Source: Neoroseomonas marina | GTDB lineage: Bacteria > Pseudomonadota > Alphaproteobacteria > Acetobacterales > Acetobacteraceae | Direction of reading: 5' to 3' | DNA: 64,000 nt | Assembly: GCF_012927745.1 (NCBI RefSeq) | Contig: NZ_JABBKX010000001.1 | Coordinates: 620,001-684,000 of the forward strand | In this document: positions 16,898 through 24,651 of the stretch, piece by piece | How positions within the stretch are numbered: position 1 is the first letter of the stretch | Layout: each line of letters starts with the position of its first letter | Program-made: the position numbers and the translations under genes | Notes under the pieces: generated by a model | The model's input: only the letters and a program-made list of their open reading frames with translations | Told to the model about the DNA's origin: nothing | Databases searched by the model: none

Positions 16898-18235
16898 CTA
16901 GCCGGCGCCCGGCCGCGCCGGCCCGAGCCAGGGCTGCGGGTCCACGGGCCGGCCATCGCGCCGCAGCTCCAGGTAGAGCCGCGCGCGGCCGCCCTCCCCT
17001 TCCGCCATGACGCCGACCGGCTCGCCCGCCAGCACCCGGGTCCCGGTCGCGGCGTCGAGCCGGCCCAGGCCGGCGAGCACCACATGGTGACCGTCGTTGC
17101 ACTCGACAATCAGCAGCAGGCCATAACTTCGGAAAGGGCCACTGAACACGGCGCGCCCCGCGCAGGGGCTCACGACTCGCGCGCCGGGCGGCGCCGCGAC
17201 CGTCAGGCCCCGCGCCGGGCCGCCCTCGACGGCGTCCCCGAAGGCCCGAACGACCCTGCCGGCCACCGGCTGGGCCCGCGGGCCGGGTGCCGCGGCGACC
17301 GCGGCGGATTCGGCGGCCGGCGGCGCGGCCGGGGGCGGTTCGGGCACGGGCCGGCCGGCCCGGCGGGCCGCGCGCTCCTCCCGGGCGCGGGCAGCGGCCT
17401 CGGCCCTGTCGCGCGCCGCCGCGGCAGCGGCCTCGCGGGCGCGTTCCCGTTCGAGTCGCGTTAGCATGTCGGCAAGGTCCGAAGCGCGCGCCAGCGCTTC
17501 CTGGGCCCGGCGGCCGGCCTCGCGCTCCGCCTGGCGGGCCTCCGCCTCCCGCATGCGGGCGGCGGCGATCTCGGCATCGAGGGCGCGGGCGGAGGAGAGC
17601 GCCTCTTCGCGCGCCGCGGCCACGAGGGCGGCTTCGGCCGCGGCGACCCGCATACGGCGAGCGGCCTCCTCATCCGCCGCGCGCAGGGCGTCGACGTCCC
17701 GCCGGATCTGCCGCGCGACGCCTTGGAGCACGAGCACGCCGCGCAAGGCCTCCTCGGGCGGCTGGGGAATCGCGAGCAGGGTTTCCGCCGGCCAAAGCGA
17801 CAGCCGGCGCATGACGGGCATCAGCGGCGCCAGCGCGGCCGCGCGGCGCTCGACCTCGGCCCGAGCGGCAAGGGCGGCCTCGGCCGCGGCGCGTTCGCGC
17901 TCCTGCGCGGCTTCCAGGACCGTCTCGGCGCGCTGGACACGTTCCGCCATGGCGACACGCTGCCGGGCCAGGCCGCGCTCAAGCTCGGCCGCTTCCTGCG
18001 CCAGGCGCGCGGCCTCGGCCGCCGCGGCCCGTTCGGCCTCGGCAGTCCGGCGCGCGTCCTGGAGGGCCTCACGCGTCGGCTGCGCGAGGCCCGTTGCCGG
18101 CAGGCCGAGGCCAGCCAGCACCAAGGCGACAATGAAATGCGGCGGTCTGATCGCGCCGGGCCTCCGTTTCCGCCGCCACGGCGGCAGGCGGCGGGCACCC
18201 CAGGAAAGCAGCCGCAACCGCGCCGCCGCAACCAA
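16898..18235 (-). CDS. envC: EnvC-like murein hydrolase activator (coiled coil plus degenerate LytM/M23 domain)
   Basis: A protein of about 445 residues with a hydrophobic export signal (about 32-52, ending in GLAQ) and a very long Ala/Glu/Arg coiled coil (about 55-310). The C-terminal domain of the M23/LytM fold runs from RVVRAFGDAVEGG to PVDPQPWLG. The zinc ligands are degenerate, as expected for EnvC proteins that activate amidases rather than cut peptidoglycan. The segment HHVVLAGLGRLDAATG is typical of alphaproteobacterial EnvC. It lies between gpmI and ctpA in the usual alphaproteobacterial order, but a Bug gene has entered between it and gpmI. The exact start is uncertain: the chosen codon gives an unusually long basic leader before the signal peptide. 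Confidence 0.85.
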   Translation of the reverse strand: MVAAARLRLLSWGARRLPPWRRKRRPGAIRPPHFIVALVLAGLGLPATGLAQPTREALQDARRTAEAERAAAAEAARLAQEAAELERGLARQRVAMAERVQRAETVLEAAQERERAAAEAALAARAEVERRAAALAPLMPVMRRLSLWPAETLLAIPQPPEEALRGVLVLQGVARQIRRDVDALRAADEEAARRMRVAAAEAALVAAAREEALSSARALDAEIAAARMREAEARQAEREAGRRAQEALARASDLADMLTRLERERAREAAAAAARDRAEAAARAREERAARRAGRPVPEPPPAAPPAAESAAVAAAPGPRAQPVAGRVVRAFGDAVEGGPARGLTVAAPPGARVVSPCAGRAVFSGPFRSYGLLLIVECNDGHHVVLAGLGRLDAATGTRVLAGEPVGVMAEGEGGRARLYLELRRDGRPVDPQPWLGPARPGAG

Positions 18236-18256
18236 TGGCGCCGCGCGGCGCCGCCG

Positions 18257-19249
18257 TCACTGCACGCGGATGTTCCGCGCCCGCACGATGTCCCGCCACT
18301 TGGCGTTCTCGGCCGCGAAATAGGTCGGCCAGGCATCCGGGCCGGTCACCATCGGCACCACCGCAAGCGCGGCGAGGCGCTGGCGAGTCTCCTGCGCTTC
18401 CATCGCCGCGCGGGCGACGTCGTTGGCGCGGCGGACGATTTCGGGCGGCAGGCCGGCGGGGGCCTGCAGGGCGATATGCTCCTCCACCACCACGCCGGGG
18501 AAGCCCTGCTCGGCGAAGGTCGGGATCTCCGGCGCCAGCGGGCTGCGTTCGCGCGAAGCGACGGCAAGTGCGCGCAGCGTGCCGGCCTGGATCTGCGGCA
18601 GGATGCCGGAGGCCGCCTGGAAGACCATCGGCGTCTCGTTGGCGATGACGCCCTGCACCGCCGGTCCGCCGCCGCGATAGCCGACATCGGGAATGGTCAG
18701 CCGCGCTTCCTGCAGGAAGAGCTCGGTGGCGAGATGCGTCGAGGAGCCGATGCCCGAATTCGCATAGGTGATGCGGTGGTCGGGGCGGCGCGCCATCTCG
18801 ACGAACTCCGCCAGGCTCCGCGCCGGGAAGTCCTTGTTCACCACCATGATGATCGGCATGGCGGCGAGCAGGCCGATGCCGATCAGGTCGCGTTCGTTGT
18901 CATAGGGCAGCTGATAGAGCCACGGCGCCATCGCATAGGTGCTGACGGTGCTGACCAGCAGCGTATAGCCGTCGGGCCGGGCCCGCGCGACCGAGGCGAA
19001 GCCGATCGTGCCGTTCGCGCCGGTGCGGTTGTCCACCACGAAGGACCGGCCGGTGTCCTGCGACAGCCGCTGGGCGACGATGCGCGCCACCGCGTCGGTC
19101 GACCCGCCGGCCGCCCAGGGGACGACGAGCGTCACGGGGCGGCTCGGCCAGGCGTCCTGGGCCGTCGCGGCGCGCGCGAAACCGATGGCGCCGGCCGCGG
19201 CAAGGGTCGAGCGTCGGGTGATCAAGCGTTCCTCCATCCCCGTTGTCAT
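18257..19249 (-). CDS. Tripartite tricarboxylate-type (Bug/TctC) solute-binding protein
   Basis: A 330-residue exported protein with a signal sequence containing TRRSTLAAAGAIGFARA and an Ala-x-Ala-like cleavage region before QDAWPSRPVTL. The pattern VVPWAAGGSTDAVAR, then VDNRTGANGTIGFASVA and YANSGIGSSTHLATELF is that of Bug proteins, which present small carboxylates to membrane transporters. No TctA or TctB gene is near. It sits between gpmI and envC, genes that are normally adjacent in this lineage, so it looks like an insertion into an older cluster. An alternative start lies 4 codons downstream at 19237. Confidence 0.88.
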   Translation of the reverse strand: MTTGMEERLITRRSTLAAAGAIGFARAATAQDAWPSRPVTLVVPWAAGGSTDAVARIVAQRLSQDTGRSFVVDNRTGANGTIGFASVARARPDGYTLLVSTVSTYAMAPWLYQLPYDNERDLIGIGLLAAMPIIMVVNKDFPARSLAEFVEMARRPDHRITYANSGIGSSTHLATELFLQEARLTIPDVGYRGGGPAVQGVIANETPMVFQAASGILPQIQAGTLRALAVASRERSPLAPEIPTFAEQGFPGVVVEEHIALQAPAGLPPEIVRRANDVARAAMEAQETRQRLAALAVVPMVTGPDAWPTYFAAENAKWRDIVRARNIRVQ

Positions 19250-19422
19250 GGGCGTCCCGCCTTTTATCGCGTGACAGGCGCCACGCAACGCGGGGTCTGC
19301 GGCAGCGCGTGCAGCACGATCCGCAGGGACGGGTGCGCAAGGGTGGCGACGGATCGCGCCGTCCCGGGGGTGGCCGCGGACCGGTGGGCTGCCACGCCCA
19401 CCGACGTCCGTCCGCTGGGTCC

Positions 19423-20961
19423 TTACCGGGGCCCGATCAGGGAATGCCCCGTCATCGCCGCCGGCTGCGCAACCCCCAGCAGCGCCAGCAGCGTCGGCGC
19501 GATATCCGCGAGCCGCCCATCGGCCAGGCGCGCCCCGGCCGGCCCGCCCATCAGCATCGCCGGCACCGGGTTCGTCGTGTGGGCCGTGTGCGGGCCGCCC
19601 GTCGCCGGGTCGCGCATCAGTTCGGCATTGCCGTGGTCCGCGGTGACGAACAGCGCCCCGCCGGCGGCGCGCACCGCATCCGCAATCCGCCCGAGACCCG
19701 CATCCACCGCCTCGACCGCCTTCGTCGCGGCCTCGAGGCTGCCGGTGTGGCCGACCATGTCGGCATTGGCGAAGTTCAGCACGATCAGGTCGTAGGTGCC
19801 CGAACCGATCGCGGCGACGGCCTTGTCGGTCAGTTCCGGCGCCGACATCTCGGGCTGCAGGTCATAGGTCGCGACCTTGGGGGAAGCGACGAGGATGCGC
19901 TCCTCTCCCGCGAAAGGAGTCTCCTCCCCGCCGTTCAGGAAGTAGGTGACGTGCGGGTACTTCTCGGTCTCCGCCATGCGGAGCTGCTTGAGCCCGGCCT
20001 TGGCGACCACCGCGCCGAGGATGTCGTCCATCGACTGCGGCGCGAACAGCGTCGCGAGGAAGGGGTTCAGCGCCTCGCTGTACTCGGTCATGCCCGCCGC
20101 GGCGGCGAAGCGCACCACGCGCTTGCGCGCGAAGCCGGCAAAGCCCGGATCGAGGAAGGCGGCGAGGAGCTGCCGCACCCGGTCGGCGCGGAAGTTGAAG
20201 CACAGGATCCCGTCGCCATCCCGCATCCCGGCATAGTCGCCGATGACGGTCGCGGGGATGAACTCGTCGGTCTTGCCGGCGTCGTGGGCGGCGGCGATGG
20301 CGGCCTGGGCGGTCGCGGCATGCGCGCCCTCCCCCACCGTCATCGCGTCATAGGCCTGGCTCACGCGTTCCCAGCGATTGTCGCGGTCCATCGCGAAATA
20401 GCGGCCGATGACGGTGGCGACGGAGACGCCGGGCAGGGCCGCGATGTCGGCCTCGAACTTCGCGAGGAAATCGGGCGCGGCCTTGGGCGCGGTATCGCGC
20501 CCGTCGGTCAGGGCATGGATGGCAACCTTCACGCCCGCGCCGGACAACACGCGCGCCAGGGCCACCGCATGGTCCTGGTGGGCATGCACCCCGCCCGGGG
20601 AGAGCAGCCCGACCAGATGGCAGGTGCCACCCGAGGCCTTGAGCGCCGCGATCAGCCCCGTCAGCGCCGGAAGCTGCGCCATGGACCCATCCGCGATGGC
20701 GTTGCCGATGCGCGGCAGGTCCTGCACCACCACGCGCCCGGCGCCGATGTTGAGGTGCCCGACCTCGGAATTGCCCATCTGCCCGTCCGGCAGCCCGACA
20801 TCGGCACCGGAGGTGCGCAGGAAGGCGTGCGGGCAGTCGGCCCAGAGCCGGTCGAAGGCGGGCGTGCGTGCCTGCCGCACGGCGTTGTCGGCGCGGTCCT
20901 CACGCCATCCCCAGCCATCGAGGATGACGAGCATCACGGGGCGCGGGCGGGTGGCGGTCAT
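19423..20961 (-). CDS. gpmI: 2,3-bisphosphoglycerate-independent phosphoglycerate mutase
   Basis: A 512-residue glycolytic enzyme that interconverts 3- and 2-phosphoglycerate using two manganese ions and a phosphoserine intermediate. The N-terminal metal motif VILDGWGWRED is near residue 12. The catalytic serine is Ser65 in GQMGNSEVGHLN. The C-terminal metal-binding segments NFANADMVGHTG and VTADHGNAE are intact. The length is normal for the family. It follows the marR/nnrU/rlmH group on the same strand and would be the first gene of the gpmI-envC-ctpA block. Confidence 0.96.
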   Translation of the reverse strand: MTATRPRPVMLVILDGWGWREDRADNAVRQARTPAFDRLWADCPHAFLRTSGADVGLPDGQMGNSEVGHLNIGAGRVVVQDLPRIGNAIADGSMAQLPALTGLIAALKASGGTCHLVGLLSPGGVHAHQDHAVALARVLSGAGVKVAIHALTDGRDTAPKAAPDFLAKFEADIAALPGVSVATVIGRYFAMDRDNRWERVSQAYDAMTVGEGAHAATAQAAIAAAHDAGKTDEFIPATVIGDYAGMRDGDGILCFNFRADRVRQLLAAFLDPGFAGFARKRVVRFAAAAGMTEYSEALNPFLATLFAPQSMDDILGAVVAKAGLKQLRMAETEKYPHVTYFLNGGEETPFAGEERILVASPKVATYDLQPEMSAPELTDKAVAAIGSGTYDLIVLNFANADMVGHTGSLEAATKAVEAVDAGLGRIADAVRAAGGALFVTADHGNAELMRDPATGGPHTAHTTNPVPAMLMGGPAGARLADGRLADIAPTLLALLGVAQPAAMTGHSLIGPR

Positions 20962-21024
20962 GGCAGGATCCTCAACTCGCGGGGGGCTTAACCCCGGCCG
21001 CGGCCGCCCGGCAAGGCCAGGGGG

Positions 21025-21426
21025 TCATTGCGGAAACTGCTCGACATGGGTTTCGGCGGTGCGGCCGGAATAGACCGCACGCCGGCCGGGGAAGGACACG
21101 ACGTAGCCGACGCAGCCCGCCGCCATCGCCTTGGCGCAGAAGCCGCCATAGGTGTAGCCGGGCACCTGCTGCTGCGCTTCGCGGATCGCGGCGCGGAGCG
21201 CGCCGACGTCGAAGGGACCGCCGATCGCGATGGCATGGCGCGGCGTGGACAGCACGACGCTGTCGCCATCGGGCAGGTAGTAGGTCGCGGTCGAGCGCCG
21301 GTAGTCGATGGCGTAGCTCTCGAAGCCGGCCTCGATCAGTCGCCCGACGATCTGCGGGAAGCTGGCGGCGCCGGTCTCGGCGTCGTCGAGGCATCGGGCG
21401 GCGATCGCCGCGAGACGTTCGTCCAT
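21025..21426 (-). CDS. DUF1398 family protein
   Basis: A 133-residue protein matching the small DUF1398 family, seen next to MarR-type regulators in many proteobacteria. Visible features are SFPQIVGRLIEAGFESYAIDYR, the YYLPDGDSVVL strand and a Cys/aromatic-rich C-terminal half with VPGYTYGGFCAKAMAAGCVGY. There is no signal peptide, so it should be cytoplasmic. It starts 11 bases after the marR stop on the same strand, so the two genes almost certainly form one transcription unit controlled by the palindrome upstream of marR. The molecular function of the family is unknown. Confidence 0.85.
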   Translation of the reverse strand: MDERLAAIAARCLDDAETGAASFPQIVGRLIEAGFESYAIDYRRSTATYYLPDGDSVVLSTPRHAIAIGGPFDVGALRAAIREAQQQVPGYTYGGFCAKAMAAGCVGYVVSFPGRRAVYSGRTAETHVEQFPQ

Positions 21427-21437
21427 TGGGTCCTCTC

Positions 21438-21893
21438 CTAGTCGATGGCGACGGCGGTCGCCCCGAGCCGGGCCGCCGTGTCCTTGAGGATCCGGTCGAG
21501 CGCAGCGCGATCCGCCGGCGCGAGGTGCGCGAAGCAGGCCGCGTCGTTGGCATCGGCCAGGGCGGCCAGGCGCGGGACGAGATCGCGCGCCGGCGCGGTC
21601 AGGACGAGGGTCTGCGCGCGCCCGTCCTCCGCGCTCGCCTCCCGCAGCAGGAGGCCCTTGGCGACGAGCCGGTCGGCCAGCCTGGTCACCGCGCCGCGTG
21701 TCAGGCCCATGCGGTCGGCGAGCCGGCTCGGCGCCATCGGCGCCTCGTCGAACATCACCCGCATCACGGCCCATTCCGCCACGGTCACGCCCTGGTCGGC
21801 GAGCCGCCGGGCGAAGGCCTGCGAGACATGGTTCGACACCTGGCGCAGCCAGAAGCCGAGATGGTCGGTGAGGTCGGAAACGCTGGCGGTCAT
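21438..21893 (-). CDS. MarR family transcriptional regulator
   Basis: A 151-residue winged helix-turn-helix regulator. The recognition part SRLADRMGLTRGAVTRLADRLVAKGLL and the wing ASAEDGRAQTLVLT are typical of MarR, which binds as a dimer to palindromic operators. The helical ends form the dimer interface. A 16-bp perfect inverted repeat lies 10-56 bases upstream of its start codon and covers the likely promoter, so the protein is predicted to repress itself and the DUF1398 gene behind it. The inducer is unknown. Confidence 0.92.
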   Translation of the reverse strand: MTASVSDLTDHLGFWLRQVSNHVSQAFARRLADQGVTVAEWAVMRVMFDEAPMAPSRLADRMGLTRGAVTRLADRLVAKGLLLREASAEDGRAQTLVLTAPARDLVPRLAALADANDAACFAHLAPADRAALDRILKDTAARLGATAVAID

Positions 21894-21902
21894 GGCGGAC
21901 CC

Positions 21903-21949
21903 TTTGATTGACTAGGAAACTACACGATCTGGCTTCCTAGTCAATCAAA
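21903..21949. promoter_or_regulatory. Perfect inverted repeat, probable MarR operator
   Basis: Arms of 16 bases (21903-21918 and 21934-21949, reading TTTGATTGACTAGGAA and its exact complement) flank a 15-base spacer. The repeat is strikingly AT-rich for this genome. It lies between the nnrU stop and the marR start, which is the expected place for an autoregulatory operator. The absence of a T-tract argues against a terminator. Confidence 0.75.
21917..21944 (-). promoter_or_regulatory. Candidate marR promoter
   Basis: Reading leftward, TTGACT (21944-21939) and TAGTTT (21922-21917) are separated by 16 bases. The -35 box is good and the -10 box weak. Both boxes lie inside the inverted repeat, so bound MarR would block polymerase. 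Confidence 0.5.
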
Positions 21950-21959
21950 TCGCCCTGCA

Positions 21960-22637
21960 TCAGCCGAAGATCAGCACCGGCACCCCGAACAGCCTGGCAT
22001 GGGCGTGCAACACCCCGGCCCAGAGCAGCACCCCCACCGCCGGCGCCAGCCAGCCGATCTCGCCGGGCACGAAGCGGTTGCGTCCCGCCAGGATGGCGCC
22101 GAAGGGCAGGATCGAGGTCGCCGCGGCGAAGCCTGGCCAGGCCTCGGCGTGCCGCCGCGCCATCTTGGCGTCGATCGAGGGCATGCCGGCGAGCGCGGTG
22201 ACCAGGAAGGCCCCGAAGAAGACGATCGCCGCCGTGTCGCCGTTGCCGAGGATGTGCACCGCCGCCCAAAGCGCGAAGGCGCAGAGCATCGGATGCCGTG
22301 TCACCCGCTGGATGCCCCGCGGACCCCGGGCAATCAGCCCAGCGCCGCCCATCGCCGTCGGGTTGCCGATCAGCGAGCAGGCGAACAACACGAAGCCCGG
22401 CAGCATCAGCAGCGCCAGGATCCAGCGCAGCCATCCCGGCGCGAACCAAAGCGGCGTCGTTGCCGCCCCCTGCCAGGCGGACACCAGCAGCCCGATCGAC
22501 GCGACCGAGGCGATGGAGAATGCGATCGTGAAGCTTCCCTCCCCCAGCACCGCCACGCAGCGGTCCCGCAGGGAGGTGCCGGACACGCCGACATGGACGA
22601 AGACCCAGAGCACGGCGGCGAGGATCAGCAGGATCAT
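21960..22637 (-). CDS. NnrU family membrane protein
   Basis: A 225-residue polytopic inner-membrane protein with about six hydrophobic segments. The GPRGIQRVTRHPMLCAFALWAAVHILGNGD region carries the RxxRHP core of NnrU and isoprenylcysteine methyltransferase-like proteins. The C-terminal part has PFGAILAGRNRF. NnrU was first linked to nitrite/nitric oxide metabolism in Rhodobacter, but many members lie outside denitrification loci and no such genes are visible here. It lies between rlmH and marR on the same strand. Confidence 0.88.
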   Translation of the reverse strand: MILLILAAVLWVFVHVGVSGTSLRDRCVAVLGEGSFTIAFSIASVASIGLLVSAWQGAATTPLWFAPGWLRWILALLMLPGFVLFACSLIGNPTAMGGAGLIARGPRGIQRVTRHPMLCAFALWAAVHILGNGDTAAIVFFGAFLVTALAGMPSIDAKMARRHAEAWPGFAAATSILPFGAILAGRNRFVPGEIGWLAPAVGVLLWAGVLHAHARLFGVPVLIFG

Positions 22638-22676
22638 CGGGAGATCATCTGGCGGCGCTGGGGGCGCCGTCCAGGG

Positions 22677-23108
22677 TCACGGCCGCCAGGCGCGGTGATA
22701 GGGGTGGTTCTGTCGGATCGCCTGGGCGCGGTAGAGCTGTTCCGCCAGCATCCCGCGCACGAGGAAATGCGGCCAGGTCATCGGCCCGAGCGCGATGCGG
22801 TGTTCCGCCCGCGCGGTCACCGCGGGGTCGAGGCCCTCCGCCCCGCCGATCAGGAAGCAGACGCTGCGTCCGCTTTCCTCCCAGCGGGCGAGCAGGGCGG
22901 CGAAGCGCTCGCTGTCCGGCGCCTCGCCACCCAGGTCGAGGGCGACGGCCAGCGCGTCGGCCGGCAACGCGGCGATCAGGGCCGCGCCCTCGCGCTTCCG
23001 CACCTCGCCCGCGGAGCCACGGGCTTCGGGGATCTCGGCGACCTCGGGCGGCGGGCGGAGGCGCGCGGCGTAATGCGCGTAGAGCGCGGCCTCCGGCCCC
23101 GCCTTCAT
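22677..23108 (-). CDS. rlmH: 23S rRNA (pseudouridine1915-N3)-methyltransferase RlmH
   Basis: A SPOUT-fold methyltransferase that methylates pseudouridine 1915 in helix 69 of 23S rRNA using S-adenosylmethionine. The cofactor knot region [14 protein letters not shown], the [19 protein letters not shown] helix and the C-terminal NHPYHRA are all present. The listed ATG leaves out the first beta strand. In the same frame, eight codons upstream to 23132 read VRILAVGR, the normal RlmH N-terminus, but the codon there is GTT and no ATG, GTG or TTG lies upstream before the frame becomes unrelated. The true start is therefore unusual or altered by mutation. It follows rsfS, as in most bacteria. Confidence 0.88.
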   Translation of the reverse strand: MKAGPEAALYAHYAARLRPPPEVAEIPEARGSAGEVRKREGAALIAALPADALAVALDLGGEAPDSERFAALLARWEESGRSVCFLIGGAEGLDPAVTARAEHRIALGPMTWPHFLVRGMLAEQLYRAQAIRQNHPYHRAWRP

Positions 23109-23127
23109 CCGCCCGACGGCGAGGATC

Positions 23128-23940
23128 CTAACCGGGCGTGGCGTCGGCCGCCCCCGGGCTCTCGGGACCCCACATGCGCTCGATGCGGTAGAGCTCGCGG
23201 GCCTCGGGGCGGAAGAGGTGGATCACCAGGTCGCCCGCGTCGATGAGCACCCAGTCCGGCGAGGCCTGGATGGAACTCCGCTTGAGGCTCAGCCCGGCCT
23301 TGCCCAGTGCCTCATCGAGGTGGGTCGCCATCGCCTGGAGCTGCCGCTCGACCATGCCGGTCGCGATGATCAGCCGGTCCGCGTAGTCGGCGCGGCCCGT
23401 GACGTCGAGCAGGACGATGTTCTCGGCCTTGTCGTCCTCGAGACTCTTGATCGCCGCGGCGACGAGGAGGGAGAGGCGGTCGGGCGAGAGCTTCTCCCGC
23501 TTGCGGTTGCGCGGGGGACGGGGGGCGGCGGGCGCGGCCTTGGCGGCGGGTGTCGCCTTCGCCTTGGCCTTGGTCGCCGGAGCGGCCTTCGCCTTCGCAG
23601 CCGGGACGGTCTTGGCGGCGGTCTTCGGCGCAGCCTTCGCGGCCGATTTCGCCGGCGCCTTCGTCACGGCCTTCGCCGGCGCCTTCGTCACGGCCTTCGC
23701 CGGCGCCTTCGTGACGGCCTTCGCCGGCGCCTTCGTCGCGGCCTTCGGCTTGGCCGGCGCCTTCGGCTTCGCGGCGGCCTTGGTGGCAGACGCCTTCGGC
23801 TTCGCCGCGGCCTTCGCGGGCGCCGCGGGCTTGCGCGCAGCCGTCTTCGGCGCGGCAGCCTTGGCCTTCGCGGCCGGCTTCGCTGCCGCCGTCGCCTTCG
23901 GCGCGGCCTCGGTCTCGGTGGTCTTCGGCGTGCGGGCTAT
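23128..23940 (-). CDS. rsfS: Ribosomal silencing factor RsfS with long Lys/Ala/Pro-rich N-terminal extension
   Basis: The C-terminal 110 residues are RsfS, which binds ribosomal protein L14 and blocks subunit joining under starvation. Landmarks are [30 protein letters not shown] and [17 protein letters not shown]. The first 150 residues or so are a low-complexity Lys/Ala/Pro tail resembling histone H1-like sequences and containing a four-fold KAPAKAVT repeat. The frame has no ATG, GTG or TTG at the expected place: a good ribosome site (AGGAGG) is followed after 5 bases by ATA and then codons for ARTPKT. I take that ATA (23940) as the likely start; the frame upstream runs inside nadD. The ATA overlaps the nadD stop. 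Confidence 0.85.
   Translation of the reverse strand: MARTPKTTETEAAPKATAAAKPAAKAKAAAPKTAARKPAAPAKAAAKPKASATKAAAKPKAPAKPKAATKAPAKAVTKAPAKAVTKAPAKAVTKAPAKSAAKAAPKTAAKTVPAAKAKAAPATKAKAKATPAAKAAPAAPRPPRNRKREKLSPDRLSLLVAAAIKSLEDDKAENIVLLDVTGRADYADRLIIATGMVERQLQAMATHLDEALGKAGLSLKRSSIQASPDWVLIDAGDLVIHLFRPEARELYRIERMWGPESPGAADATPG
23648..23743. repeat. Four tandem 24-bp repeats inside rsfS
   Basis: Four consecutive copies of a 24-bp unit with at most two changes encode KAPAKAVT-like octapeptides in the RsfS extension. The unit length keeps the frame, so copy number can vary without breaking the gene. Confidence 0.9.
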
Positions 23941-24578
23941 GGCCCCCTCCTCTCGCCCAACTCGTGCTGTTCCGCCCGCGCCGCCCGGATGGCGGTCGCG
24001 GAGGCGGCGTGCTCCCGGGCCGGAACCAAGCACCAAGGCGCGTGCGGCGCAAAGGATTCCGTCAGCAGCGCCCCCGGCGCCTGCCGGTGGCGCGCCAGGA
24101 CATGCGCCGCGCGGCCGGCCAGCGCCTTGCGCGTCCAGCCCGGCCTCGGCAGCACCGCGATCGCCGTGTCGCGCGCCATCTCCCGCCAGCGACGCCAGCG
24201 CGGCAGCTGCACGAGGTTGTCCGCGCCGATCACCAGCACGAAGCGGGCGCGCGGAAAGCGACGGCGCAACACGCGCAGCGTGTCGGCGGTGAAACGCGTG
24301 CCGAGGTCGCGCTCGATATCGGTGGCAATGAGGCGCCGTCCATCCGCGATGCGACGTGCCGAGGCCAGCCGTTCCGGCAGCGGCGCCATGCCCGCCACCG
24401 GCTTCAGCGGATTGCCGGGCGAGACCATCAGCCACACCTCGTCCAGCCGCAGCGCACGCCGCGCCATGTCGGCCACATGCCGGTGCCCCGCATGCGCCGG
24501 GTTGAAGGACCCGCCGAGCAGCCCGATGCGCCGCGCCCGGGAATCGCCGAACCGCGCCGGCGTCACCGCGCGTGGCAC
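23937..24578 (-). CDS. nadD: Nicotinate-nucleotide adenylyltransferase
   Basis: A 213-residue enzyme of NAD biosynthesis that adenylates nicotinate mononucleotide. The nucleotidyl-transferase signature GLLGGSFNPAHAGHRHV lies near residue 18, LMVSPGNPLKP follows, and the second signature region FVLVIGADNLVQLPRW is intact. Its stop codon overlaps the presumed ATA start of rsfS by 2 bases. The gene lies between a secreted hydratase-like gene and rsfS; proA-nadD-rsfS-rlmH is the usual order in alphaproteobacteria. Confidence 0.95.
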   Translation of the reverse strand: MPRAVTPARFGDSRARRIGLLGGSFNPAHAGHRHVADMARRALRLDEVWLMVSPGNPLKPVAGMAPLPERLASARRIADGRRLIATDIERDLGTRFTADTLRVLRRRFPRARFVLVIGADNLVQLPRWRRWREMARDTAIAVLPRPGWTRKALAGRAAHVLARHRQAPGALLTESFAPHAPWCLVPAREHAASATAIRAARAEQHELGERRGP

Positions 24579-24651
24579 CCCGTTGGGCGATGTCTCGGCA
24601 TGGGCGGCATCGGGTGGTTCCTCCGGTGCCGGAGTCTAGCGGCGGCGCCGG

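Noticed and set aside
15119-17464. Long rightward frame opposite ctpA and the deacetylase gene
   Set aside because: Shadow of the minus-strand genes, which have clear catalytic motifs; the plus-strand translation is low-complexity.
23648-23743. CRISPR-like tandem repeat
   Set aside because: The 24-bp units are contiguous without spacers and encode an in-frame peptide repeat. No CRISPR array or cas gene was seen in the window.
23218-24639. Gly/Leu/Arg-repeat protein on the plus strand
   Set aside because: It is the antisense of the Lys/Ala/Pro-rich RsfS tail; the repeats come from the coding strand.
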